A stretch of 64,000 bases of DNA from Chondrosia reniformis (GCA_947172415.1 OX359199.1:1204001-1268000), one strand, 5' to 3'. Positions 11,762 through 34,071 are shown, numbered from the stretch's first letter. Made by a program: numbers and translations. The notes: a model not told the origin generated them from the sequence alone.

Positions 11762-13423
11762 CTACATACGGATAATAGAGAATGACTTAAAACTTAATCA
11801 TATGTATTATACCGAGAAACAATTAAGTAGATGAAACCACGAATCTCTACAAAACACCATCAGAAAAAACTGAGAATTGGCAACTGATTGTCACAATTAC
11901 AACTTGGGCAATGTATTAATTCTTATTGCTATTATCACTCTGGAGAACACACCTGTTGAAGCTGTTAATAGTAAAAATGTATGGAAATAAAATTATTCAA
12001 ATGTAACAGCCTAGAGCATCTGATCCAAGCGCTCAACAATATGTAGTTTTGTCAAAATGCATGTAATTCACTCTGTACTTTTAAAAATGTACATACGTAA
12101 GGACGTTTGTGAACAACCTGTGCTGTTAGATCTCCAGTCATTAAAGCAAGAATTCTAAAGTAATCTTTCATTGTTTTCCAAGGAGATATAACTGTTTTGC
12201 AAATTTGCATGGATAAAATTTAATGTTTGTAACATTAACACTGTTAGTTCTAATTAATCCAAATATCACCACTAGCTACAAAAATGAATGAAACTGCATC
12301 AAAATTAATTCACTACTTAAAATTTAAATTTTCTTTCAATAAAATTCATTTGTTATTTCAATAAAATTCAATTTTAATATCGATAAAGCTAAATTTTATT
12401 TAGATAAAATTGTTGCCAATGTGCCTATATTATCCTTGCCACTTGGGTGTCAGTGGGAGAAGTATATACCATCTAGATTGAGTGACACCTCCAGACCACC
12501 ACCTAGTCGTGGCACCATTTGATTTGGATACAACTACTGTAAAAATTTTTGCCATGGTGATGTGACATCATATGTCAGTCACTATTGAAACTTTGATGTT
12601 GTACAAGGGGTCTGCATCTGTAACTACAGATACAGCATCAGCCAATCAATGCCATTAATGTAAGCTTATTGCAATGCGCATGGTTATCAACACTTCCGTG
12701 GTAATAATTTAACTAACCATTTTCATTTAAGTGAAAATTATCTGTCTTCACATAATATTAGCATGCTACTTTTTATCTACTGCACCACTGCCATACCTCT
12801 CAGTACTGTAAGCTATACAGTGCTGTTAATGGCAAGAAATAATGACTCTGTAAATCGACCTAATAAAAACTGGCGGCAAATTATATATTTGGCGCGTTTT
12901 TTTTCTACTTTCTACATGGTAGTAATAAAAGTGACTCTATAGAAACCCGTCTCTCTCTTTCTACTCCACGAACCCATCAAAGCGTACTTCAAGTTGTAGA
13001 ACATGACGGGACTATATCGGTTTCAATTCATTTCTACTGATATGACCATTGACAGACCCCAATTCGAGCGGATTCAAATGAAAGCCAAAGGGGAATATTC
13101 TGCTCACAATTCCTCCATTTTTAGATTGGCAGTTTGTTCCGAATCAATGGAGCAGACTCAATTGCAAAAGATTACAGCCACCAAAGTAGAAGATATGTAG
13201 TTACATACGTAGATAAATTTCCTTAACGTAACTCACCTCGACTGCATTTGTAGAAAGCGAGGCAGATAGAAACTTGGAATCAGGACAATTTGCTGGAAAT
13301 CACAGAGCTGCGCTTTCTTAAATAGGTAGACTCAGCCCAATTCACCTGTCCCTGTTAATTTGTACATATAGTCTGGGGAGTCTATAACATAAATTTCATT
13401 CGTAGGCACCTACAGAACCTAAA
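11762..13423. other. Non-coding region upstream of the large minus-strand gene and of NAA60
   Basis: This holds the 5' intron of the minus-strand gene and, further right, the divergent promoter region shared with the plus-strand acetyltransferase. A short plus-strand open frame at 13003-13200 (65 codons) has no recognised motifs, and I do not call it. Runs of AAAATT and TAAAATT at 12290-12420 are simple AT-rich sequence. Confidence 0.4.
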
Positions 13424-14095
13424 ATGGCGGACGAAGAAGTCACCGAATTGACAATAAATGAAATCGATAAAGCCAAAATACTCTGCGAAGAATGTTTTCC
13501 CGTGGACTACCCAGATTCGTGGTTTCAAAAGACATTTACTGTAGCGGAGAATGTAAGAAGAGTGCGTTATGGAATATTTGATTCTTTACATGAGAATCTG
13601 GTTGCCATTTTAGTGGCAGAAATTCAGCCAATTGAGGTAGCTGAGAGAGAGGGCGTCTCCTTGGACCAATCCTGTTGCAGAGAGTGTACGCCTCTGGCCG
13701 TCTATATATCCATCCTTGGAGTTACCCAGTCCCAGAGATGTAAAGGCTACGGAACTAAATTGTTGGATCACTTACTGCTGAATAGTTCCTGCGTATCCAA
13801 AATCGTTTATCTCCATGTTCAATCTACAAACTTCCCTGCATTAGGATTTTACCTGAAGCATGGGTTTTCAAAACTATCTCACTTGAGGGAGTATTACTTA
13901 TTGAAAGATGGATGTTTTTCAGATGGTGTTCTTTGTGTGAAGTACATTAATGGTGGAAAACCCAGTCCTCCGTTTAGTGATAAAGTGGTCTCTTTTGCCA
14001 AAGTGACTGGATTTACTTGTATTCATTCTCTTTATTTTGTTGCTAGTTGGACATGGTGCTCCTTAAAACAACATTTTGAGAAATATTTTGAGTAA
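13424..14095 (+). CDS. NAA60: NAA60-like N-alpha-acetyltransferase (GNAT fold), single exon
   Basis: The 223-residue product belongs to the GNAT superfamily and most resembles NAA60 (HAT4/NatF). NAA60 acetylates N-termini of membrane proteins facing the cytosol at the Golgi. Matching motifs are ECFPVDYPDSWFQ near residue 26, AVYISILGVTQSQRCKGYGT (beta 4 and the acetyl-CoA P-loop, here QRCKGYGT), KIVYLHVQSTNFPALGFY, and LREYYLLKDG with YINGG near residue 180. The C-terminus keeps a hydrophobic/aromatic segment, as in the family, where it anchors the protein to membranes. The first ATG lies in GCCAAAATGGCGG-like context (AAAATGGCGGACG). An intronless gene in an intron-rich neighbourhood may reflect an old retrocopy; that is inference. 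Confidence 0.9.
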   Translation: MADEEVTELTINEIDKAKILCEECFPVDYPDSWFQKTFTVAENVRRVRYGIFDSLHENLVAILVAEIQPIEVAEREGVSLDQSCCRECTPLAVYISILGVTQSQRCKGYGTKLLDHLLLNSSCVSKIVYLHVQSTNFPALGFYLKHGFSKLSHLREYYLLKDGCFSDGVLCVKYINGGKPSPPFSDKVVSFAKVTGFTCIHSLYFVASWTWCSLKQHFEKYFE

Positions 14096-14169
14096 TTATA
14101 TCGTGCAATTGGTGTAATAATGTATAGTCAATTTGTATAGTATATCATGATCATTGAACTCTGGATATT

Positions 14170-14480
14170 ACCCCTGCCTATTCACGTCCCCCCTGAGGAG
14201 CGCAATGAGCAAATGGGCAGTACCGAAGTTTGCTTGATGGGAACCAGAGTCTCCCCCTAGCCACTCAAAAAGATGGTCGAGCCATAGACAGCTGTTTCGT
14301 CCTTATTAGGACTCATCAGTATGGCATACAATAGAAGTTTGAGTGGCTAGTCTGCTAATAAGTGCTCCCAAAAGCAAAAAAGCTTGTGGTTTCCTTATCA
14401 GCAGATAAAGGGGTGCAGCCAAAAGTGTGGCTGACCACTAATATGGAAAATAGGGAAACTTTAAGATTTAATGCCCATCT
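14170..14480. mobile_element. Mobile-element remnant carrying a hammerhead ribozyme
   Basis: It starts around TTCACGTCCCCCCTGAGGAG and ends near TTAAGATTTAATGCCCATCT. It contains a complete hammerhead motif on the minus strand (14281-14327). Perfect 13-base inverted arms lie on either side (CTAGCCACTCAAA at 14257-14269 and its complement at 14338-14350). No ORF. It most resembles the terminal repeat of a Penelope-like element, or a retrozyme-type non-autonomous element; the boundaries are approximate. Confidence 0.6.
14281..14327 (-). ncRNA. Hammerhead ribozyme, complete core
   Basis: Read on the minus strand the order is: stem-I strand GCCATA; conserved CTGATGA; stem II GTCC-TAATAA-GGAC; conserved GAAA; short self-complementary stem III (ACAGCTGT); cleavage triplet GTC; stem-I strand TATGGC. 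Both stem-I strands are fully complementary (6 bp) and stem II has 4 bp. All invariant core positions of the family are present. The very short palindromic stem III is like that of retroelement hammerheads thought to act as dimers. Self-cleavage is predicted, not shown. Confidence 0.85.
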
Positions 14481-14951
14481 TAAAGCATCGATATCATCAT
14501 CATTGAACTCTATATGTACATATATTGTATGTGTAAAATCACAGTAAAATATATACATATATCACAAATCTTTGTCGTCGTGATATACGTATGTATGAAT
14601 ACACTGTACATTTTTGTATGTTTCAGCAATGAGTGGTATGATACAGTTAATTGCATGTTTAGTTTCTTAAGCAACTTCCGACTATTACTTTAGCAGAATG
14701 TTTATATATATATACAAGCTAGTTTAAATTTTTATCAGAACTTCATGATCATACAGTTATATAAACACCCTCTGATCCGGATAAATGACTCAATTCCTAC
14801 TGTATACCCACAAACGCTATTACTGCTTCATTATTGCTGCGACTGAATGACTGTGTAAATTATCACATTAACGTACACAGCATATAAAAATTAAAAATGA
14901 GTAAAAAATAGCTTTCAATAAAATGAAGTTCTGATCAAATTTAACAGTAAG
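14481..14951. other. Intergenic spacer, nothing recognised
   Basis: AT-rich, with TATATATA and TACGTATG runs. It forms the 3' flank of the left RAD21 copy (stop at 14952, minus strand). No gene or defined repeat seen. Confidence 0.5.
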
Positions 14952-17052
14952 TTAATTTTGAGAAGATACAACTTGGTATGATGGTCCCTTAGATAAGTGA
15001 ATGTCTCCATAAGGCTCTGCCTGTTTCAATCTAATTGATCCTTTTGTGGTCAGCAGAAGCACAGAGAAGAACTGAGTGGCTGCTTGCTTTCGAGATGATT
15101 TCTCCAGCAATCGACTGAAAGGAATGTCTTTGTTCTTGCCAAAAACAGAATCTATTCTACTGAGAACATTCTCTGTTGTCTTATTCCACCTCCTCACTTC
15201 ATACTCGTCAGGTTGTTCATCTGCTCTAGGTTCAGTGTCTTCTTCCCCGTTTACTAGCAGTTCTTCATCTATAGATGGTAGGGCAGTGTTTTGATATTGC
15301 AGTGGGTCTCCAATACCATCCACACCAAGGTCTCCAAAATCAGTAGTATCAACAGTTGATTGACCCTGGACGAGATCTGAAGACTCAAGTGGTCCTAAAG
15401 TTGACTCTTGTCCATCTCCTACTGGTTCTAATATGATACTGTCCATATCAACTGCATAGTTTGGCTCTTCATTTCCCTGCATCTCCCTAAAGACGTCATC
15501 AACTGTAGATTCATCAGTTACTTCACTATCCTCTGTGTCTCTCTCTCCTTCAGTATGGTTCAGTTTCTGAAACTGCTGTAACGCAACCTCACTAAATTCC
15601 TGTATAGGGCAATCAAACAACTTCTGTTCAGCATACAGTTTGCTAAACAATGCTGATCTCTTAGAAGGGGCTGCCAGTACATCCCCATCTATATCTGATG
15701 TGTCGTGCAACCAAGATCTGATTTCTGTCGTGGAATATTTATTTTCATATTTAGCTGTGGATTTCCGTTTCTTTGCTGCTGGAACACCATCCTGTGTTGG
15801 AGGTCTTGGCTTTTTAAAGGTAACAGTGCTGATGTCTAAAGCAGCCAATGTAAAGTCAGACATAGCAGATCTCTCCTGCTGCTCAGAAACATTGCCATTT
15901 TCAGCTGCTTTGTCAGTTTCCATATCTTCTGGAGCTGGTTGACCCTGTTTTGAGGTATCCATAGTCAGAAATAGCTCATCTGTCTCGTCTATAGAGGGCA
16001 GTCCAACTCCGATATCATCTAGACTTGTCAATTCCCCACCACCAAAACCACTATCTGTATCTGCTAAGCTAATTCTGAAAGATTCCCTATAAGCAAGACG
16101 GTTGATACTGTTGTCACTTTGGGTAGATTTGTCTTTACTGACCTCAAGATCAATACCTCTGCTCTCGTGCAGGGTGCTGTGCTTTGGAGCAATTGCATCT
16201 CTGAGAACCTTAAGGCTATTGAGATCAAGGTCACCATCTCCATCTCCAAACCCACCACCCAGGTCCATCATATTGTCAATCCTATCCAACGTATTTCTAC
16301 TGTCATCGGGCATTGTAATTTCTCTGAGGCGTGATTCAGGGATGGCTAGTTCTCGTCGTAGATCAATATTACTATACACAGAGATGGGAATAGGCACACA
16401 TACATAAATATATAAGTCCCATTTATATCAGTTATGAAATGTCAATCAATAATCACTGAACACATCTCCTAGACAGGCATCATCCTAACAGTACAATCTG
16501 CTATCTAGATAAAGACAGTTTTTGCTTTAAGCCTTTAAAATTGTTCGTCTAAATTTGTTTTGACATTTAAGTATGTATGCTTAACAAATGAAACATAGAG
16601 ACGCTGAAATCTTTAGACACTCACTTCATATCGGTTACAGCTTTCTCAAAGTCATTGAAAAGATCAGGTATGGTCAGTACTGATCCACGTGACTTCTTTG
16701 CTTGCTGGGGCAAATCTACCACTCCAGGTCTAAAGGCAACACGAATCTTCACAAACACTTCATCACAATCCTGAAAGAGATACTTTGTCTTCCGCAAGTA
16801 AATTCTGGAGAGTCCCAACATGAGATTGACAGATATCCTCAGTGATATCTCTGGAGGGGATTTGATTCTTTCAACAGATGACTCAACATCAGTTTCAAAT
16901 ACATTAGCCTTGGTCAGTTTCTTCTCCCAATGAGCTGCCAACCATACTTTAGCCAGAGGACCCTTCTTATTGAGAACCGTTCTCCAAACTGATTTCTTTG
17001 CCTCCATTAGGTAATTGTGAACACTTTTAATTTGTGCTTCTAATTCTTGTAT
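14952..17052 (-). CDS. RAD21: RAD21 cohesin subunit, left tandem copy with altered N-terminus
   Basis: This is a kleisin of the cohesin ring. Two exons are clear: 16625-17052 and 14952-16371, joined in matching phase to give [20 protein letters not shown]. The N-terminal kleisin domain begins [20 protein letters not shown] and continues with [18 protein letters not shown] and VAFRPGVVDLP. The middle is acidic and low-complexity. The C-terminal winged helix shows [20 protein letters not shown] and EPYGDI. The canonical start (MFYA...) is missing: in its place the exon reads IQELEAQIKSVHNYLMEAKK and SVWRTVLN straight into KKGPLAK. Several sites in the N-domain differ from the right copy (for example LRISVNLMLG against [10 protein letters not shown]). 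An ATG within the new segment (MEAKKSVW) could be the start, or upstream exons could exist. Confidence 0.8.
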
Positions 17053-18402
17053 CTGCATGGGAAAATATATACATACGTTATTACTACAGTATATGTATAC
17101 CATTGACTACATACATGGGCGGTTTCATATTGATTTCCGGTTTTGGTTGTATGAGAAAATGGCCACTGATGATACATAATATTGCTAATACTTAAAATTT
17201 AAAGATATATTTGACGTGTCTTTTTAACTAACTATGTATACACTTGTGAGGTATCAGTTGCGGCTTTTTGGCCAAAAATTGTTTACTGCAGCGCTTCAAA
17301 AGTAATTTTCTTCGAAATAACAGCTAACCATCCCTCTACCGTAAAGCGGAAGTGGAAAAAAGATAATAGACACAAAGGCTTTTGTCGACGACCATATGGC
17401 CTGCAGCGCTTCAGTATTTGATAAACTACAGGCCTAAATTTTAACCTAATAATTATATGATACCTCTACTTAGAGAGTAGAGTACAGCCTCCTCTGGTAC
17501 CTGCCAATTTGTACTATAGCTAAGACTTACCAGATGTGAATCAACAACCCAACCTTTGCATTTTGTAAAATTCCCTGTTAAACGACAGGAAAGCAATAAT
17601 AAATAATACGAAATTGAAGGATGTCGAAAGAATTCTAGTAGATAGCTACTATTTGAAAACAAAGGAAAGCGATTTACTGCTGTACTCCATTCGTATTCTG
17701 TTTCCAAATCAACACACTATTTATTCTCTTCAACAATATCAACATTAGCCTCGTCTAAAGAGGTTATTCTTACTTTTTGATTTGAGGTCGAAGTCCGTTA
17801 CTACTTTTCATTCCTACTCTACAGCGAGACTGTTTATCCCGATTATGAAATAACACCGATCAAACCACACATTGCTAAGCACAGCATAGACGCGACACCT
17901 ATTATGTTTATGAATGCGTATATTTTATATAAGACGCTTATATACGATTAACTCCCGAAACAGATGGAGGATGATAGATCTAACTTTAGCTTGACCATTG
18001 ACGCATCTTCTCATTTATACGTTGGTTAATGAGTCCGACGGCAGTACATACGTAGGCCTATATATATACCTGTACCATAGCCTAACAAAGTATCTCCATA
18101 TCCTACTCCTTGAAGACATTTCTTTCATTGGATATAATAATATGGAGTAAGCACATGCATGCACAAATAAAAGTAACAGTTGGGGATATGGAATTGAGAA
18201 GAAGACTAGAGGTGAGATGCTATTTATAATACTGAAATGTGGAACTGTGAGCATAAAAAGAGTTATACAGATGGAACCAACTAAATGGGAAATGAACCTG
18301 CTCAAAAGTGAAAATCAATGAATATGACTTACTAAAATGAAAAAGGGTAAAAGGGCCCCCGTGTTTAGTTGTTGCACAATAAGGAAGCATGCATACTACG
18401 AG
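17053..18402. other. Region upstream of left RAD21 copy, with a candidate extra exon
   Basis: On the minus strand, 17531 to about 17716 forms an open frame (LEFFRHPSISYYLLLLSCRL, then FTKCKGWVVDSHL) ending in a good GTAAGT donor. Its phase matches the 3' splice site at 17053. It has no ATG, so it would need a further upstream exon. I do not recognise it. The segment 17270-17400 holds AGCGGAAGTGG (an ETS-like site) and could be a promoter. The rest is AT-rich spacer. Confidence 0.4.
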
Positions 18403-20896
18403 TTAACTTTGAGAAGATACAACTTGGTATGATGGTCCCTTAGAGATGTGAATGTCTCCATAAGGCTCTGCCTGTTTCAATCTAATTGATCCTTTTGTGG
18501 TCAGCAGAAGCACAGAGAAGAACTGAGTGGCTGCTTGCTTTCGAGATGATTTCTCCAGCAATCGACTGAAAGGAATGTCTTTGTTCTTCTTGCCAAAGAC
18601 AGAATCTATTCTACTGAGAACATTCTCTGTTGTCTTATTCCACCTTCTCATTTCATACTCGTCAGGTTGTTCATCTTCTCTAGGTCCAGTGTCTTCTTCT
18701 CCGTTTACTAGCAGTTCTTCATCTATAGATGGTAGGGCAGTGTTTTGATATTGCAGTGGGTCTCCAATACCATCCACACCAAGGTCTCCAAAATCAGTAG
18801 TATCAACAGTTGGTTGACCCTGGACGAGATCTGAAGACTCAAGCGGTCCTAAAGTTGACTCTCGTCCACCTCCTACTGGCTCTAGTGTGAGATTGTCCAT
18901 ATCAGCTGCGTAGTTTGGCTCTTCATTTCCCTGCATCTCCCTAAAGACGTCATCAACTGTAGATTCATCAGTTACTTCACTATCCTCTGTGTCTCTCTCT
19001 CCTTCAGTATGGTTCAGTTTCTGAAACTGCTGTAACGCAACCTCACTAAATTCTTGTATAGGGCAATCAAACAACTTCTGCTCAGCATACAGTTTGTTCC
19101 TCAATGCTGATCTCTTAGAAGGGGCTGCCACTACATCCCCATCTATATCTGATGTGTCCTGGAACCAAGATCTGATTTCGGTTGTGGAAATTTTGGTTTC
19201 AGAATCAGCAACAGTAGTTACATTAGCTGTGGATTTCCGTTTCTTTGCTGCTGGAACACCATCCTGTGTTGGAGGTCTTGGCTTTTTGAAGGCAACCGTG
19301 CTGACATCTAAAGCGGCCAATGTAAAGTCAGACATAGCAGATCTCTCCTGCTGCTCAGAAACATTGCCATTTTCAGCTGCTCTGTCGGTTTCCATGTCTT
19401 CTGGAGCTGGTTGTTTTGAGGTATCAATAGTTGGAAGTTCCGCAGTCTCATCTATAGAGGGCAGTCCAACTCCGATATCATCTAGGCTTGCCAACTCCCC
19501 ACCACCAAAACCTCCATCTATGTCTCCAAAACCAATTCCAAAGGATTCCCTATTATTATCTGCGAGACGGTTGATACTATTGTCACTTTGGGTAGATTTG
19601 TCCTTGCTGACCTCAAGATCAATACCTCTGCTCTCGTGCAGGGTACTGTGGTTTGGAGCAATTGCATCTCTGAGAACCTCAAGGCTATTGAGATCAAGGT
19701 CACCATCTCCATCTCCAAACCCACCACCCAGGTCCATCATATTGTCAATCCTATCCAATGTGTTCCTACTGTCATCGGGCATTGTAATTTCTCTGAGGCG
19801 TGATTCAGGGATGGCTAGTTCTCTTTGTAGATCAATATCACTAAGTTTAAAAAGAGCAAAAGGTAGCTTTACAAATGTAACTAAAGCACTACTGGATCAA
19901 CAAACAGATATACGTATGTACGTAGGTAGCTGGTGGATGTATGCATGGAACTGAATGTGTACAGGATTGTCTTCATCAAACCTAACCTTACATGTTTAAC
20001 CACACAAACCACGTATGTTCATACATATACAAATGTACACCTAATAATAGGAAATAGGTAGGTCTTCAGCTGTTTAGTAAGTTAGCCATAATATGTAATT
20101 CAAGCACTTATCTTTATTACAATCTAACTTTTGCACTGTGTAATCAATTCCCTTTCATCATACTTATGAATACGTACATGTATGTACAACGCATACACAA
20201 TTAGATACATGAATACGTAGAATCAGCAAAGTAGAATTTACGTAGATACCACTGGTCTAAATACATACTTGAGTAAGTTCATTTAGTTTTAATTGTATGG
20301 CACTCTGTATGTACGTACGAGAAGACTGAGATGATTTACTTTGTATGCCACTGTATGTACTTTGGGAAAACATATACGTATGTATATGTATATTAATAGA
20401 CTCCATTTAGCAGAAGCTCACTTCCTGAAATGCATTGTCATTCTGATGTATGTATATAGGTACGTGTATACCTACGTATGTCTACATATTTAGTGGTTTT
20501 CATAAATAATTTTGAAACTCACTTTAAATCAGCTACTGCGTTTTCAAAGTCATTAAATAGATCAGGTAAGGTAATCACTTGTGGGTCAGCTTCCCGTGTC
20601 TGTGGAGGCAAATCTACTGCTCCAGGTCTGAAGGCCATGCGGATCTTTACAAAGACTTCATTACAATCCTGAAAGAGGTACTTTGCTTTACGCAGATAAA
20701 TCCTAGAGAGTCCCAACAATAGATGGCCTGATGTTCTGAGAGATATCTTGACTGGTGGATCTTTGATTCTTTCAACAGAAGACTCAACATCAGTTTCAAA
20801 TACATTAGCTTTGGTCAGTTTCTTCTCCCAGTGAGCTGCCAACCATACTTTAGCCAGAGGACCCTTCTTACCGAGAAGCAGGAATGCGTAAAACAT
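18403..20896 (-). CDS. RAD21: RAD21 cohesin subunit, right tandem copy (canonical)
   Basis: The kleisin closes the SMC1-SMC3 cohesin ring and is the subunit cut by separase. Exon 1 is 20523-20896, starting [20 protein letters not shown], an almost exact match to the family N-terminus that binds SMC3. Exon 2 is 18403-19840, joined in phase to give [11 protein letters not shown], as in vertebrate RAD21. The central part is acidic ([13 protein letters not shown]) with [16 protein letters not shown]. The C-terminal winged helix for SMC1 has [20 protein letters not shown] and [15 protein letters not shown]. Total about 600 residues, normal for the family. A 3' splice-site-like sequence just upstream of the ATG suggests a 5'-UTR intron. 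The long second exon is nearly identical to that of the left copy, so the duplication or a gene-conversion event is recent. Confidence 0.93.
19841..20522. other. Intron of right RAD21 copy
   Basis: The intron between the two coding exons. AT-rich and very dense in TACGTA-type palindromes (for example TACGTACATGTATGTAC near 20175). No gene. The corresponding intron of the left copy (16372-16624) is much shorter and not similar. Confidence 0.6.
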
Positions 20897-21566
20897 AGTT
20901 TCTCTTTTCAGCTTTAAAAAGATACAAATACAATATAATGTGAATATAAATACGTACATATACAGTTATAAAACTGTCATTCTGTAAACAAAGAATTCTT
21001 AACTTTAGTAAGAATAAGTTAAACATGTACACACATACGCACAAAAGTATCAGTTAAATGATTAAGCGTTCCTTTCTCTGTTCAAATCAAAATTATAATT
21101 ATAAGATAAGTTGGTAACTTTCTAGAATAAATCGATCCCGCTAGGTAGAATTGGCTGATACAGTGCTTATATAGGGTCCAATCATGTTTGGAATAACGTT
21201 CTATGGCAAACTGAATTGCTTCGTGTATGTCCACAGGCTTCGTCAAACAAGATAACAAGATATTCAGATTTCGGACGATAAAATACAATACTACCATCAT
21301 AATATAATCCTATTTGTCACAGAAAAGTATCATCTAAAGCTTAAAGCTTACTCAAATAAGATTCACTTCAAGATTCCGCCACAACCCAAATCAAGATTAG
21401 ATAAAAACGCAACAGAACGCAAATAATGCGATACGTAGTTGCTTTGCCATGGCAACCAAAGTGTTTTGGCGCTATTTTATGAGCTGACCGCCGACCACAT
21501 GTACTTTGGCACGCTTTTTTAACCTCTTGGATTGGAGTGAGTGTAGAGAATTTTTGCTGGATCATT
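20897..21566. promoter_or_regulatory. Probable bidirectional promoter between RAD21 and DDX11
   Basis: The two ATGs (20896 minus, 21567 plus) are 670 bases apart and point away from each other, so this segment must carry both 5' ends. A minus-strand open frame at 21082-21300 has no recognised motif and may be 5'-UTR. CCATGGCAACCAAAG at 21448-21462 resembles an RFX/X-box half-site motif (weak). No TATA box is clear. Confidence 0.5.
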
Positions 21567-32275
<10,709 letters not shown>

Positions 32276-32661
32276 GAGATTAAATGTGGAACTTGGATTT
32301 GTATGAAATTCCTGCCAACTTTTTAATTTTATCTGCATCTTTTAATTAACTATTTATAAATGCTCAATTACATTTGCTGTGTGCATTCAGTGTTAATTTG
32401 AATACTTACACTAATTATATCTGTTTAATTTATATTTCTAAAATGTCTCCACTGTTTGGAACTATAATACAAGTGGCCAAATCCTTAGGGAATATATATA
32501 CGTATCATAATGGTATTCATGATATCAGAGGGCTAATATATGTATACACATATACACATATGGAAAACATTTACATTACATAAGCAAACATGTATACACC
32601 GCCCCGTTATATGTTTTTCTACTTGGGTGGCAAAGACGGCTAGAAAACAAGTAGTTCAACA
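32276..32661. promoter_or_regulatory. Collagen-like gene promoter region with a conserved proximal block
   Basis: CTACTTGGGTGGCAA (32619-32633) lies 29 bases before the ATG. The same 15 bases occur 30 bases before the ATG of the second copy (35559-35573), while the sequence around them has diverged. It may mark a core promoter or 5'-UTR element. The rest is the AT-rich 3' flank of DDX11. Confidence 0.5.
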
Positions 32662-34071
32662 ATGCATTTGAGAGACCTCCTCTTCACTTTCACTGCTGTC
32701 CTGACCTTGAATCTCCTCCTCTTGGGTTGTCATGGTCAGGGTAACTCTACTGATTCAGATAGAAACTGTGTCGCCTCTCCAACTGGTAGCTTGGCACTGA
32801 GTGTTGATGTCCTTGGTGTGCCTGGTCCTCAAGGTAGCAGAGGTGAGAAGGGGAAGAGGGGAAGTATTGGTCCTGTTGGTCCTCAGGGAATCAAAGGAGA
32901 TGATGGTGAGAAGGGTGCTCCTGGTGACAGAGGAGCAGTAGGTCCTGCTGGTAGTAAAGGTGTGAAGGGTGACATGGGTATGGTGGGGGAGAAAGGCATT
33001 AAAGGTGCCAAAGGCAGTGTGGGTGATCCTGGTCTAGCTGGACCACCTGGTGGGCGTGGTACTCCTGGTGTAGAAGGTCCAGAAGGTCCCATTGGTCCAG
33101 ATGGTTATCAAGGTCCTCGTGGTACACGTGGTCCCCGTGGAAATGAAGGTCCCCCAGGCCCTCCTGGTCCACAAGGTCCTCCTGGTCTACCTGGCAGTGC
33201 TGGAGAGAAAGGCGAGCCAGGTGATACTATTCTGAATGATGAAGAGTTTGCTAATGTTTGTTCTAATGTTAGTAGCAAAGTGAGCACAACTCTATCTGTG
33301 GTAGTAAGAGGTGAAGTGAACACTGCTAAGAATGATATTGAAAACCTGATGATTCTTGTTGAAACTTTGAATGTAACACTTGAAGAAGAAAGACGTAAAG
33401 TAGCTTTGTTAAATGAAACACTAACTAATCTACTTAGCAATGAATGTACATTAGGAGGTACACGTGTTGCTCTTATTGATATGACACAACCTTCCTCACA
33501 CTGTCCTTCTAACCTAACAGAAGTGTCAAGCAATTCAACTGGACAGAGAGCATGTGGTAGGACTGTGGACAGGGCATGCTCATCTGTTGTCTTTCCAGTT
33601 AGACAGCAATACTCACAAGTGTGTGGTCGTGTTAGAGGATATCAGTTTGGGTCATTAGAAATAGCATGGAGATCAAACATTAACAGTTATTACATGGGTG
33701 GTATATCAATAACACATGGTAGCCCTAGACAACATCTCTGGACTTACGCTGTTGGTCGCTCAGAACATGATGGTAATAATGGTTGTCCTTGTGCTGAGGG
33801 AGCTCTATCTCGTGTTCCATCCTTTGTGGGTGAGCATTATTTTTGTGAATCTGGTTTTGTGAGTAATTATGAATATAGGACCGCATGGGAGGACCCTCTG
33901 TGGGATGGAAAGGGTTGTGTGTTGCCTGGCAACACATGCTGTGATAGGTTTGGGTGGTTTTACAGAGCTGTCACACCCACCACTAATGATATTGAAGTGA
34001 GGTGGTGTACTAATGGTAATAGACAAAGTGAAGATGTTTTTACTGACATTGTGGAGATATGGGTGAAATGA
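32662..34071 (+). CDS. Secreted collagen-like protein with Cys-rich C-terminal domain, single exon
   Basis: 469 residues. A signal peptide ([20 protein letters not shown]) covers about residues 5-24. An uninterrupted run of 45 Gly-X-Y triplets (about residues 52-188, from [10 protein letters not shown] to GEKGEP) can form a collagen triple helix. A helical, N-glycosylation-rich stretch follows ([20 protein letters not shown]), which could trimerise the chain. The last ~190 residues form a compact Cys-rich domain with [54 protein letters not shown] and [11 protein letters not shown] have the impression that this domain is common in sponge and other invertebrate secreted proteins. It resembles short-chain, spongin-like collagens in layout. 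The role is probably extracellular matrix or soluble lectin-like recognition; that is inference. Confidence 0.9.
   Translation: MHLRDLLFTFTAVLTLNLLLLGCHGQGNSTDSDRNCVASPTGSLALSVDVLGVPGPQGSRGEKGKRGSIGPVGPQGIKGDDGEKGAPGDRGAVGPAGSKGVKGDMGMVGEKGIKGAKGSVGDPGLAGPPGGRGTPGVEGPEGPIGPDGYQGPRGTRGPRGNEGPPGPPGPQGPPGLPGSAGEKGEPGDTILNDEEFANVCSNVSSKVSTTLSVVVRGEVNTAKNDIENLMILVETLNVTLEEERRKVALLNETLTNLLSNECTLGGTRVALIDMTQPSSHCPSNLTEVSSNSTGQRACGRTVDRACSSVVFPVRQQYSQVCGRVRGYQFGSLEIAWRSNINSYYMGGISITHGSPRQHLWTYAVGRSEHDGNNGCPCAEGALSRVPSFVGEHYFCESGFVSNYEYRTAWEDPLWDGKGCVLPGNTCCDRFGWFYRAVTPTTNDIEVRWCTNGNRQSEDVFTDIVEIWVK

Noticed and set aside
13003..13200. 65-codon plus-strand ORF upstream of NAA60
   Set aside because: No motif, no splice signals, and it lies in a probable promoter region.
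18527..19954. Plus-strand Ser/Leu-rich ORFs up to 286 codons over RAD21
   Set aside because: Antisense shadows of the acidic, low-complexity RAD21 exon; the minus frame matches the family.
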